From: an uncultured Christensenellaceae bacterium
GTDB lineage: Bacteria > Bacillota > Clostridia > Christensenellales > Christensenellaceae
Assembly (NCBI GenBank): GCA_934373295.1
Contig: CAKROK010000077.1
Span: 1-6,520, forward strand
Length of the DNA: 6,520 bases
Direction: 5' to 3'
Each line of letters begins with the position of its first letter. Within the stretch, counting starts at the first letter, position 1. Shown one piece after another: positions 1 to 5,530 of the stretch. A program made the translations under genes and the position numbers. The notes under the pieces were generated by a model. The model worked only from the letters and a program-made list of their open reading frames with translations. It did not search any database and was not told where the DNA came from.

Positions 1-321
1 AGAGAGGACGCAGACCGTCTGGTGAAGAAAATGATTGGCCTGCGTATTTTTGCGGATGAAAACGGGAAGATTAACAAGTCTCTGAAGGATGTGGACGGGG
101 GGCTTCTGCTGGTTTCCCAGTTTACACTGTACGCGGACTGCAGACATGGCAACCGGCCGGGATTTACGGATGCGGCAGGACCGGATCTGGCCAATGAGCT
201 TTATGAATATATTATTGAGAGCTGCAGGCAGCAGGTGCCCGTGGTCGAGACGGGAGAATTCGGCGCGGACATGAAGGTGAGCTTAGTCAACGACGGTCCG
301 TTCACGATAATACTCGAATAA
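1..321 (+). CDS. dtd: D-aminoacyl-tRNA deacylase (Dtd), 3' part, N-terminus outside window
   Basis: This enzyme hydrolyses D-amino acids (and glycine) wrongly attached to tRNA in the cytoplasm. The frame is open from base 1, giving 106 codons and a TAA stop. A GTG at 22 is only an internal codon, because the residues before it (REDADRL) already fit the family. The catalytic-loop motif SQFTLYAD is at visible residues 39-46, and its Thr42 matches the catalytic Thr80 of the E. coli enzyme, so roughly 38 N-terminal residues are missing, including the Gly-cisPro motif. The second family motif, NDGPFT, is near the C-terminus, preceded by ETGEFGADMKVSLVNDGP, which is typical of Firmicute Dtd. The C-terminus is complete and normal. 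It is the only plus-strand gene here and converges on the GH130 gene. In Firmicutes dtd often follows relA, but that side is not visible. Confidence 0.95.
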   Translation, partial: REDADRLVKKMIGLRIFADENGKINKSLKDVDGGLLLVSQFTLYADCRHGNRPGFTDAAGPDLANELYEYIIESCRQQVPVVETGEFGADMKVSLVNDGPFTIILE

Positions 322-373
322 TTTGGAACACGTCAACTTACATGGCGCTTTTCGTCTTTGTTAATTTTAAAAT

Positions 374-424
374 TATCGCGAAGCGATACCATAATTCCGA
401 ATTCTGAATTCCGAATTCCGAATT
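374..424. repeat. Small hairpin plus 7-bp tandem repeat (AATTCYG x4)
   Basis: A 6-bp stem with a GAA loop (TATCGC 374-379, GCGATA 383-388) is followed by four head-to-tail copies of a 7-mer at 393-420. The copies read AATTCCG, AATTCTG, AATTCCG, AATTCCG, and a partial fifth copy AATT runs into the terminator. It lies in the convergent gap between dtd and the GH130 gene. The A/T-rich flanks AATTAT (371-376) and ATAATT (391-396) are complementary and extend the hairpin with a bulge. Such runs look like short intergenic repeats spread through a genome; that is inference, since only one locus is visible. Confidence 0.7.
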
Positions 425-426
425 TT

Positions 427-459
427 AAAAAAGCCCCTCTCCGTCTGGAAAGGGGCTTT
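427..459 (-). terminator. Intrinsic terminator of the GH130 gene
   Basis: A 9-bp perfect stem (AAAGCCCCT 430-438 with AGGGGCTTT 451-459) encloses a 12-nt loop. Read on the minus strand it starts 16 nt after the GH130 stop codon and ends in six Ts (complement of 427-432). On the plus strand the tail after the stem is only loosely T-rich, so termination of dtd transcripts here is possible but weaker. Confidence 0.85.
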
Positions 460-475
460 GATGTTGTATCAGTTA

Positions 476-1483
476 TTAATACTTGTTGGAGTGAGCCTTT
501 ACGTACTCAACAACTTCCTCAGCGTAGCAGAATGCCATGCTTACGCAGGTATCAGCGCAGCCGTAGTAGATAGCGATACGTCCGGTGTCCTTGTCGCAGA
601 GAGCTGCGCAGGGGAATGTAACGTTCTGAACGTCGCCAACGGTCTCGTAGATCTCGCGCGGGTTGATGAGGTACTCGCGGCAGCGGTACTTAACCTTCCA
701 GGGCTGATCCTTGTCGAGAATGCAGGCGCCGAAGCTGTAAACGAAGCCGTTGCAGCTCTCGAGAACGCCGTGGTAGAATACCAGCCAGCCTTCACTGGTC
801 TCGATCGGGATAGGACCTGCGCCGATCTTCTTGGACTCCCAGCCGCGGTCAGGAGCCATAACGTGTCTGTGCTTGCCCCAGTATGTCATATCCTTGGAGT
901 GGGACAGGTACATGTCGCCGAAAGGAGTGTGACCGGAGTCGGAAGGACGGGAGAACATTACATACTCGCCGTTGATCTTTCTCGGGAACAGAACGCCGTT
1001 TCTGTTGAAGGGCAGGTATGCGTTCTCCATCTGGTGGAATTCCTTGAAGTCCTTGGTCCAGCCCACGCCGATAGTGGGCTTCCAGCCGTATGCGTTGCAC
1101 CAGGTGATCCAGAAACGGTCCTCGATCCATACGCAGCGAGGATCATAGCCATACTGCCAGGGATTAGCCTCAGCGGTATCGGGATCGTCGTTGATCCACT
1201 CAACCTTCTCAGGGTTGATGTTCCAGTGGATGCCGTCCTCGGAGAAGCCAGCGTGGATAGCCATGTTTCTTTCCTTGTCGTCAACACGGAATACGCCTGC
1301 GAAGTGGCCCTTGTCGCTCTCGAAGGGAACTACTGCGGAGTTGAAGATGGAGTTGCTGGTGGGAAGCAGGTCGCGGGGAATGATCGGGTTAGCGTTGCAA
1401 CGCCAGATAACGTCCTTGCAGCCCTCGGGTCTGTCCTGCCAGGGCATGTTAGGAATGCTCTGACCAAAGATTTCTAAGCTCAT
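476..1483 (-). CDS. GH130 beta-1,4-mannooligosaccharide phosphorylase (RaMP2-like)
   Basis: This is a cytoplasmic glycoside phosphorylase of family GH130. Its likely reaction is phosphorolysis of beta-1,4-mannooligosaccharides from the non-reducing end, releasing alpha-mannose 1-phosphate (EC 2.4.1.319). The 335-residue length and motifs fit the GH130_2 type (R. albus RaMP2) better than the roughly 390-residue mannosylglucose phosphorylases of GH130_1. Visible motifs are NPIIPRDLLPTSNSIFNSAV (32-51), YGYDPR (111-116) with Asp114 as the probable general acid, NRNGVLFPRKING (160-172), SRPSDSGHTPFGD (178-190), ESKKIGAGPIPI (216-227), WLVFYHG (233-239) and YYGCADT (306-312). There is no signal peptide. 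The ATG at 1483 has AGAGAGGT six bases upstream. The gene stands alone between its own promoter and terminator; partners such as a 2-epimerase or mannosidase are not in the window. Subfamily and substrate are inferred from resemblance. Confidence 0.93.
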   Translation of the reverse strand: MSLEIFGQSIPNMPWQDRPEGCKDVIWRCNANPIIPRDLLPTSNSIFNSAVVPFESDKGHFAGVFRVDDKERNMAIHAGFSEDGIHWNINPEKVEWINDDPDTAEANPWQYGYDPRCVWIEDRFWITWCNAYGWKPTIGVGWTKDFKEFHQMENAYLPFNRNGVLFPRKINGEYVMFSRPSDSGHTPFGDMYLSHSKDMTYWGKHRHVMAPDRGWESKKIGAGPIPIETSEGWLVFYHGVLESCNGFVYSFGACILDKDQPWKVKYRCREYLINPREIYETVGDVQNVTFPCAALCDKDTGRIAIYYGCADTCVSMAFCYAEEVVEYVKAHSNKY

Positions 1484-1515
1484 GTGTGTACCTCTCTGTT
1501 ATTTTATTTACCGGT

Positions 1516-1528
1516 GCGGAAATTCCGC
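1516..1528. promoter_or_regulatory. Palindrome in the GH130 leader, possible operator
   Basis: GCGGAA-A-TTCCGC is a 13-bp inverted repeat a few bases downstream of the predicted transcription start and upstream of the GH130 ribosome binding site. It could be a repressor operator or a short 5' UTR hairpin. No regulator can be assigned from the sequence. Confidence 0.4.
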
Positions 1529-1542
1529 CCTCATTGTTTACT

Positions 1543-1571
1543 AGTATATCAAATATCCGCGTAGAATTCAA
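1543..1571 (-). promoter_or_regulatory. Predicted sigma-70 promoter of the GH130 gene
   Basis: On the minus strand, -35 TTGAAT (1571-1566) and -10 TATACT (1548-1543) are separated by 17 bp, with a start expected near 1536. That leaves a leader of about 50 nt before the ATG at 1483. The -10 is near consensus and the -35 matches four of six bases, which suits a promoter that needs an activator. Confidence 0.65.
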
Positions 1572-1612
1572 TAGTGTTTTTGACTAAATCTTTCGAGTTT
1601 ATCATGTGCATG

Positions 1613-1646
1613 TTTACTTAAAATCTCTTATTATTTTACTTAAAAT
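1613..1646. promoter_or_regulatory. 12-bp direct repeat with 22-bp period upstream of the GH130 promoter
   Basis: TTTACTTAAAAT occurs exactly twice, at 1613-1624 and 1635-1646. The repeat distance of 22 bp equals about two helical turns, so both copies lie on one face of the DNA. The nearer copy ends about 41 bp upstream of the -35 box. Direct repeats with this spacing are the usual form of AraC/XylS-family activator sites, a common regulator class for glycan genes. The regulator itself is not in the window. A chance A/T-rich repeat is the alternative. Confidence 0.4.
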
Positions 1647-1710
1647 TTAAACTTCGCTTTTGAAAGGGATTCTGCGGCTCCGATAAAACGAAACATCTGC
1701 CGGAAACACC

Positions 1711-1738
1711 AAACCCCTGTGATCTCTCACAGGGGTTT
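1711..1738 (-). terminator. Strong hairpin in the gene-free region, possible end of the ABC operon transcript
   Basis: This is a perfect 12-bp stem (AAACCCCTGTGA 1711-1722, TCACAGGGGTTT 1727-1738) with a 4-base TCTC loop. The minus-strand tail (GGTGTTTCC) is T-rich but not a clean T-run. It lies about 165 nt after the last ABC permease and before the GH130 promoter region. No plus-strand gene precedes it, so a minus-strand terminator is the simplest reading. Confidence 0.45.
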
Positions 1739-1902
1739 AGTGCTGGTTTGGTTGGTAATTATATGAAAATGAACGGTGTCGTATTCATGGAACAGAACCT
1801 CGGTTCCGTTTCCGTAATATTAAGTATATCCGCTGTGGGTGAATTTATGATGTGACATTTGTGAAAATTGTGTGAATGTTTCGCATTCGTCGCAGGCTAA
1901 CA

Positions 1903-2577
1903 TTAAACGCTTGCCCTAGGCGCAGGAGTTTCCCGGAAATTTCCCTTTTTGTAGGCGATGGTGGATATAATAAGTCCGATAACGAATGCTGCAAGGAAAC
2001 TTCCGCAGCATATCAGCGCCGACGTCCACAGCGGAAGTCCGTAGCCATATTCATTTGCAGACGAACTGACGGTTATCATCACCAGAAAAAACGGCGCATA
2101 GAACACCACGAAGAATAGCGCGGCGAACCGTATGCACATTACGATACAGCCGCCCAGCGCGAATATCCCGCCGAACAATGCAGTCATCACCAGCATGTCG
2201 GAAATATTGCTGACATCACGTCCGGTGAACAGGATAAACGCCGCGTAGACCGCATTTGAAAGCACGCTCCAGCCAAGCGGCACGAGCATGGAAAACAGCG
2301 GTATGCCGCGCGTGTAGAGCTTGTCGGCGCAGGGGACGGAGCGCATAAAGCGGTTCCCTATAGTGTCCTGAACCATGAAGATAACGGGCAGGCACACCGC
2401 CATCATCATCGGCATCAGCGCGCTGAACTTGCACATAATGAAGTCGGCAGGGTCGCCGCCGGGATCCTCATGAAACAGCATTACCGCAGCCATCATAAGC
2501 AGGAAGAACGCGGCCACTCCAATGAGTATCCTCTTATGCGAGAAATACCGTGAAAAAAGCAGCTTCAGATCTGTCAC
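1903..2577 (-). CDS. ABC transporter permease, second membrane subunit (ABC-2 type)
   Basis: This 224-residue integral membrane protein has about six hydrophobic segments, roughly residues 17-35, 52-70, 92-118, 126-148, 152-172 and 183-208, with a basic C-terminal tail. The loop around residues 71-92 (TIGNRFMRSVPCADKLYTRG) resembles the cytoplasmic loop of ABC-2 permeases, where a short Leu/Val-Pro motif precedes the third helix. The start is GTG at 2577, overlapping the TGA of the preceding permease in a GTGA junction, with GGGGTGA a few bases upstream, so translation is probably coupled. It is the last gene of the GntR-led operon and would form the channel with the preceding permease and the ATPase. 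The substrate is unknown; by analogy with Ytr-type systems, export or lipid/peptide handling at the envelope is more likely than import. Confidence 0.85.
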   Translation of the reverse strand: MTDLKLLFSRYFSHKRILIGVAAFFLLMMAAVMLFHEDPGGDPADFIMCKFSALMPMMMAVCLPVIFMVQDTIGNRFMRSVPCADKLYTRGIPLFSMLVPLGWSVLSNAVYAAFILFTGRDVSNISDMLVMTALFGGIFALGGCIVMCIRFAALFFVVFYAPFFLVMITVSSSANEYGYGLPLWTSALICCGSFLAAFVIGLIISTIAYKKGNFRETPAPRASV

Positions 2578-3266
2578 TGGGATTCACCCCATTTCTTTTC
2601 CGCGACTGCGAGCGCGTAAATAAGCCCCGCTGCAAATACTGCCGCCGAAACCACTCCGACGGTCACGGTTATTCCGGCGCTGCTGAACAGGGGATCCAGC
2701 CGGGTCGTTTCGCTGTCTTCTGCGTCAGCCAGGAACCCGAAGAATCCTGCCAGGAACCCGAACCCGCAAAAAACGCCCATCATAACTATAATGCGCGCCG
2801 TGTTGTTCCTGATGAACCCCGTGAAATTACATACTCCGGCGGCGATGAAAAGCAGCATCACCCCGAAAAATACGAAATTGTTATTAATACCGATGAGCTT
2901 GTATGCCACGCTTATCAGGGCGAGAAGCCCCAGCCCTGTGATTATTCCGAAAAGATTTCCCGCAGCTATGGCGCGCCGGAAATGGGATGCACCGTCCGGC
3001 AGGGAAGCATAGTATTTATGACCGGGCGTCACCGGTGAAAGGTACTGATACAGCGCATTCATGAATATCAGCCCGAAAACTGCACTCATGCTGCTCAGCA
3101 TTGTGGATACGCCCTCAGCCAGTCCGGTGAGGAACTCATTCATAGGGAAGCAGCCTATTATCCCGCACAGTACTGTCAGTCCTGAGATGACCGCCGCAAA
3201 TGACACTATCGACCGTATCTGACAGTTCCCGAAAAACAGCCTGAACGACTGTATATACTTTTTCAT
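2574..3266 (-). CDS. ABC transporter permease, first membrane subunit (ABC-2 type)
   Basis: This is a 230-residue membrane protein with about six predicted helices, near residues 18-40, 52-76, 100-125, 130-152, 157-180 and 198-222, and a charged C-terminus (AEKKWGESQ). The segment YYASLPDGASHFRRA (85-99) matches the usual cytoplasmic loop before the third helix in ABC-2 permeases that pair with GntR-controlled ATPases. The ATG at 3266 overlaps the ATPase stop in an ATGA junction, with GGAGG seven bases upstream inside the ATPase C-terminus. It has the same size and topology as the following permease but little obvious identity, so the transporter is probably a heterodimer. No substrate-binding protein is encoded nearby, which argues for an exporter. 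Confidence 0.87.
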   Translation of the reverse strand: MKKYIQSFRLFFGNCQIRSIVSFAAVISGLTVLCGIIGCFPMNEFLTGLAEGVSTMLSSMSAVFGLIFMNALYQYLSPVTPGHKYYASLPDGASHFRRAIAAGNLFGIITGLGLLALISVAYKLIGINNNFVFFGVMLLFIAAGVCNFTGFIRNNTARIIVMMGVFCGFGFLAGFFGFLADAEDSETTRLDPLFSSAGITVTVGVVSAAVFAAGLIYALAVAEKKWGESQ

Positions 3267-4153
3267 CTGTGTTCCTCCGCGTATTTCAGCAGACCAACGC
3301 TGAGCTGCTGAAGGGTAGGGGCGGCGGTTTCCACGTTCAGCGCGGCGAGCGCTTCCGAGTTTTCAGAAAGAGCCAGTCCGTCAAACGTGGTGCGGTTGTG
3401 GCTTCCGCTCATGAGGAGAGATTTCGCCTGCTCCCAGTTTTCCGCGTCGCCGCTTACCACTATGTATTTTTCCTTGAGTTCCTCGATGAATCCCTGCTCG
3501 ATGACACGCCCCTTATCCATGAAAACGGCGTAGTCCGCGGCGTTTTCCATGTCGGCGATGTTGTGGGTGGAGAAGATTATCGACTTTCTTCCGTCGCCGT
3601 CGTCGAGGTATTCGCGCATGCGGTCGCAGAGCCTGTCGCGCATGAGCGGGTCGAGGGAGCTTCCCGGCTCGTCGAGCACCAGCAGCTCAGTGCTGCGGGC
3701 GAACACCGAAGCCAGGCATGTGCGCATGCGGTTTCCGTCGGACTGCTTATGCATGGGGCGGGGCTTTTTTGTATTTTCGCTGTCCACCTCGAATTTCTCG
3801 CACAGCTCGGCGAATTTTGCTCTGTCGAAGCTCTTGTAGGCTATTTCCATCGACACCGCGATGTCCTTCGCAGTGAATCCCAGCGGGAAAAACGCGCTGC
3901 TGGCGCAGTATCCTATGCGCTCCCGCAGATTCGGGTCGGAAATATCCCTGCTGTCTCCGAAGTACGTTACCTCGCCGTCTGTGCGGTGGGTAACTCCGCA
4001 GAGTATGTCGATAAGCGTGGTTTTACCTGCTCCGTTTGCACCGATGAGCGCGGTGGAAAAGCCTTCCGGGATATCCAGGTCGAGCGCTCCCAGCGTGAAT
4101 TTGCTGTATTTTTTCGTAAGACCTCTTGTTCTTACGCAGTAGTTGTTTTCCAT
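3263..4153 (-). CDS. ABC transporter ATP-binding protein (YtrB-like)
   Basis: This 296-residue cytoplasmic ATPase powers the two permeases downstream. Walker A is GANGAGKT (38-45), Walker B is ELLVLDEP (156-163) followed by the D-loop SSLD (165-168), and the H-loop is STHN with His197. Two elements are unusual. The Q-loop region reads IGYCASSAFF (80-89) with no glutamine, and the signature is QSDGNRMR (137-144) instead of LSGGQ, keeping only the Ser, the second Gly and the Arg. Divergent signatures such as LSKGxxxR are common in GntR-linked ABC-2 ATPases, so the protein is probably active, but the missing Gln deserves attention. Residues from about 225 onward form a C-terminal extension. The ATG at 4153 has GGGAG eight bases upstream, 13 nt after the preceding gene. 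The protein is intact. Confidence 0.93.
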   Translation of the reverse strand: MENNYCVRTRGLTKKYSKFTLGALDLDIPEGFSTALIGANGAGKTTLIDILCGVTHRTDGEVTYFGDSRDISDPNLRERIGYCASSAFFPLGFTAKDIAVSMEIAYKSFDRAKFAELCEKFEVDSENTKKPRPMHKQSDGNRMRTCLASVFARSTELLVLDEPGSSLDPLMRDRLCDRMREYLDDGDGRKSIIFSTHNIADMENAADYAVFMDKGRVIEQGFIEELKEKYIVVSGDAENWEQAKSLLMSGSHNRTTFDGLALSENSEALAALNVETAAPTLQQLSVGLLKYAEEHR

Positions 4154-4166
4154 AATAATTACTCCC

Positions 4167-4370
4167 TTATTTCCTGCTTACTAATACAAATAAAAAAACA
4201 AAGAGCGTCAGGCAGATAATATCTGCAATTCCGATAATGCGTACTGCGATATCCGGCAGAAATCCCCCGCAAATTTCACTTACCGCCAGCAGAAGCCCGC
4301 CAAATCCCATTATAATGAGCGTTATACAGGACAGACGCTTTACCGTGGTTTTATCCATATCTTTCCTCAT
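4167..4370 (-). CDS. Small two-helix membrane protein in the GntR/ABC operon
   Basis: This is a 67-residue protein with two hydrophobic segments (about 12-32 and 40-64) and basic ends (KRL at 11-13, SRK at the C-terminus), consistent with a hairpin in the cytoplasmic membrane. I do not recognise the family. The first ATG (4370) overlaps the preceding stop in an ATGA junction but has no clear ribosome binding site. A second ATG at 4358 is preceded by AGGA at good spacing and would give 63 residues, so it may be the true start. It lies between the regulator genes and the ATPase; small membrane proteins of this kind often accompany ABC-2 transporters, and an accessory role is inferred from position only. 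Confidence 0.72.
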   Translation of the reverse strand: MRKDMDKTTVKRLSCITLIIMGFGGLLLAVSEICGGFLPDIAVRIIGIADIICLTLFVFLFVLVSRK

Positions 4371-4597
4371 ATACGATAAGAGCCTGCGCCGCTTTCGAAT
4401 GCTGCAAATATTTTTTCCAGCTCGTCCACGGCTGTTTTTTCGTCAGGGTAAACAGCGAGTATTCCATCGCACATAGTTCCGAAGCCTGCGGAGCCTACCA
4501 GCGCGTACTTGCCCTCTTTTCCGCCGCCTACGATTCTTTCAACGGAAATTGCAGCGCAGTCGGCTATTTTCTTCCTTTTTTGTGAATATATAAGCAT
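4367..4597 (-). CDS. Conserved-looking 76-residue soluble protein, function unknown
   Basis: This is a short cytoplasmic protein without membrane segments. It begins with a strand-like MLIYSQ, has a Gly-rich middle (VGGGKEGK at 23-30, VGSAGFG at 34-40) and ends with an amphipathic helix (DEKTAVDELEKIFAAFE, 52-68). The layout of an N-terminal LIYSQ strand, a Y-x-T/D-E-x-A turn and a long C-terminal helix recalls small uncharacterised proteins common in Firmicute genomes and phages; I cannot name a function. The ATG at 4597 has GAGGAG about eight bases upstream, overlapping the stop of the GntR gene, so the two are probably translated in sequence. It sits second in the operon, between regulator and transporter genes, so a role in regulation or transport is possible but unproven. 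Confidence 0.75.
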   Translation of the reverse strand: MLIYSQKRKKIADCAAISVERIVGGGKEGKYALVGSAGFGTMCDGILAVYPDEKTAVDELEKIFAAFESGAGSYRI

Positions 4598-4610
4598 ATT
4601 GCCACTCTCC

Positions 4611-4979
4611 TCAGTCTGTATCGTATAGTACTTTCAGCATTTCCACCAGCTCATCGCGGGATACCCCGGCGAGTTTTGCGGCCTCCATTGCATTTTGCAG
4701 GTGCTGTTCCAGAAGGCGGAGCTGCTGCTCCCTTACCATCTCGCGGTCCTGCGGGTTCACGATGTAACCCTTGCCCTGCACTGGAGCTATCATTCCCTCC
4801 TGTGTCAGAAGCTCGTATGCCTTCATCGTGGTTATTACGCTGATTTTCAGATCTTTTGCAAGTCCGCGTATCGATGGGAGGTACTCTCCCTCGCCTATTC
4901 GTCCGTTCATGATGTCGTCCTTGAACTGCGACGCTATCTGGCGATATATCGGAACATCGGAATTCTGCATTATCTTCAA
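4611..4979 (-). CDS. GntR-family transcriptional regulator, YtrA subfamily
   Basis: This 122-residue DNA-binding regulator is probably the repressor of its own ABC operon. Residues 10-75 form the winged helix: PIYRQIASQFKDDI (10-23), the helix-turn-helix LPSIRGLAKDLKISVITTMKA (34-54) and the wing GKGYIV (70-75). The remaining 47 residues form a short helical dimerisation tail with no large ligand domain, which defines the YtrA subfamily. The start is TTG at 4979, chosen because AGGAGGT lies seven bases before it; the first ATG (4970) is too far from that site. It is the first gene of the operon, in the order regulator-small proteins-ATPase-permeases, like ytrABCDEF of Bacillus subtilis. A palindrome overlaps the -10 box of its promoter. 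The inducer is unknown; in relatives cell-wall antibiotics relieve repression. Confidence 0.92.
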   Translation of the reverse strand: MKIMQNSDVPIYRQIASQFKDDIMNGRIGEGEYLPSIRGLAKDLKISVITTMKAYELLTQEGMIAPVQGKGYIVNPQDREMVREQQLRLLEQHLQNAMEAAKLAGVSRDELVEMLKVLYDTD

Positions 4980-4983
4980 GTTA

Positions 4984-4992
4984 TGACCTCCT
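4984..4992 (-). promoter_or_regulatory. Ribosome binding site deciding the TTG start of the GntR gene
   Basis: AAAGGAGGT on the minus strand is a near-perfect anti-16S match. It ends seven bases before TTG (4979-4977) but 16 before the first ATG, so it supports the TTG start. Confidence 0.8.
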
Positions 4993-5017
4993 TTCGCGTG
5001 TTTATATGTTATATATA

Positions 5018-5029
5018 CAGTATATACTG
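5018..5029. promoter_or_regulatory. GntR operator overlapping the -10 box
   Basis: CAGTATATACTG is a perfect 12-bp palindrome that contains the whole -10 hexamer of the operon promoter. A bound GntR dimer would block RNA polymerase. Its form (short inverted half-sites around an A/T centre) fits YtrA-type operators; the assignment to the adjacent GntR is by position. Confidence 0.7.
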
Positions 5030-5047
5030 ATTTTACCTGTTTGTCAA
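5019..5047 (-). promoter_or_regulatory. Strong sigma-70 promoter of the GntR/ABC operon
   Basis: A perfect -35 TTGACA (5047-5042) and a -10 TATACT (5024-5019) are separated by exactly 17 bp on the minus strand. The expected start is near 5012, giving a leader of about 33 nt. This is the only clear promoter for the six-gene operon. Confidence 0.85.
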
Positions 5048-5140
5048 GGGGTTTTTTACTTTTTCTATGAGAATAATGTGCAGAGCGGTCTGTTCGAACA
5101 TTAAATTGTTGTTTAGAGGCGGAACGTTGCTTGTGAGGAA

Positions 5141-5430
5141 AAACTATAATTTAGCGGCGAGTGTTCCACTTACTGCAACCCCAAATCGGGAGTCAAGGGG
5201 GACTAGTCCCCCTTGCAGGTCAAGGGCGGAGCCCTTGTCGCCGTTAGGCGAAACCTCCGCACAGAGTGCGGATACTCCGTGCGAAAGCACGGCAACTCTG
5301 CGCGCCGGCGCGCAGTTAAACGTCCAAAAAGCGCTAAAGGGGTGTGGGGGAAAACAAGAGTTTTCCCCCACTAGCAACATATTAACTACAAAAGTGCCTT
5401 TCCTCAAAAACAGTCCGGTGGACTGTTTTT
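5141..5430 (+). repeat. Hairpin-mosaic repeat, left copy
   Basis: This is a noncoding chain of hairpins, read from the outer end inward. In order: conserved end AAACTATAATTTAGCGG (5141-5157); a perfect 22-bp palindrome with half-site CAAGGGGGACT (5194-5215); CAAGGGC/GCCCTTG (5221-5237); TCGCC/GGCGA with GTTA loop (5238-5251); TCCGCAC/GTGCGGA (5256-5272); CCGTGC/GCACGG with a GAAA loop (5277-5292); the 18-bp palindrome with half CTGCGCGCC (5298-5315); the 12-bp stem GTGGGGGAAAAC with AAGA loop (5344-5371); and the 11-bp stem AAAAACAGTCC with GGT loop (5406-5430). The same series recurs inverted at 5531-5819. Frames through it encode low-quality, composition-driven peptides, so I treat it as an interspersed structured element. 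No transposase is present in it. Confidence 0.85.
5406..5430. terminator. Terminator-like hairpin at the inner end of the left repeat copy
   Basis: AAAAACAGTCC (5406-5416) pairs perfectly with GGACTGTTTTT (5420-5430) around a GGT loop, so each strand ends in a T-run after a stem. It could stop transcription in both directions. The equivalent hairpin in the right copy (5531-5555) ends in TTTCG and has lost the T-run. Confidence 0.45.
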
Positions 5431-5530
5431 GATACAGCATTCACGCTGAAAATCTTTACAGATTGGTTCATCAAAACGTCACGAACATTTAAAGAAATTG
5501 CGCGTTTGGTGGAAGCGGCGCATATGCTTA
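5431..5530. other. Spacer between the two inverted repeat copies
   Basis: These 100 bp are not part of the hairpin series and have no obvious inverted counterpart. In the plus frame beginning at 5431 they read without a stop as a peptide with an amphipathic helix-like stretch (FKEIARLVEAAHMLTKQ). That frame stays open into both flanking repeats (5386-5757). There is no ribosome binding site at a usable start. It may be leftover host or gene sequence caught between two insertions, or simply the loop of a larger fold-back element. Confidence 0.5.

Larger units (their letters stand above)
1484..1902. other. Gene-free region between the ABC operon and the GH130 gene
   Basis: These 419 bases hold the GH130 promoter, its leader palindrome, the 22-bp-period direct repeat and the 12-bp hairpin at 1711-1738, all listed separately. 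A weaker stem (GAATG 1874-1878, CATTC 1884-1888) begins 14 nt after the last permease stop and could be an early, poor terminator. The DNA is A/T-rich around 1550-1670. I see no supported gene on either strand; the best small frame (1763-1855, plus strand, 30 residues) lacks a ribosome binding site. Confidence 0.6.

Noticed and set aside
458..1477. 339-residue open frame on the plus strand opposite the GH130 gene
   Set aside because: It is antisense to a clear GH130 gene with all family motifs. The translated sequence is Ala/Val-rich without recognisable domains and arises from the codon bias of the real gene.
1763..1855. 30-residue plus-strand small frame beginning MKMNGVVFME
   Set aside because: There is no ribosome binding site, no clear promoter and no recognisable sequence. 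It lies in the gap after the ABC operon and a chance frame is the simplest explanation.
2550..3038. 162-residue plus-strand frame opposite the first permease
   Set aside because: It is antisense to a gene with coherent membrane topology and coupled start and stop. No domain or ribosome binding site supports it.
3269..4219. 316-residue plus-strand frame opposite the ABC ATPase
   Set aside because: It mirrors the ATPase gene, whose Walker motifs, ribosome binding site and operon overlaps are clear. The antisense frame has no domain signal.
5091..5100. Palindrome TGTTCGAACA as a LexA-type or other operator
   Set aside because: It lacks the spacing of the known Gram-positive LexA box, and it is too short and not placed on a supported promoter.
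5067..5432. 121-residue plus-strand frame through the left repeat copy
   Set aside because: It consists almost wholly of translated hairpin repeats (Arg/Ser/Pro-rich, composition driven) and has no ribosome binding site.
5144..5440. 98-residue minus-strand frame through the left repeat copy
   Set aside because: The peptide (containing VGENSCFPPHPF-like text) is produced by the repeat hairpins; the same text appears from the other copy on the other strand, so it follows the repeat rather than a gene.
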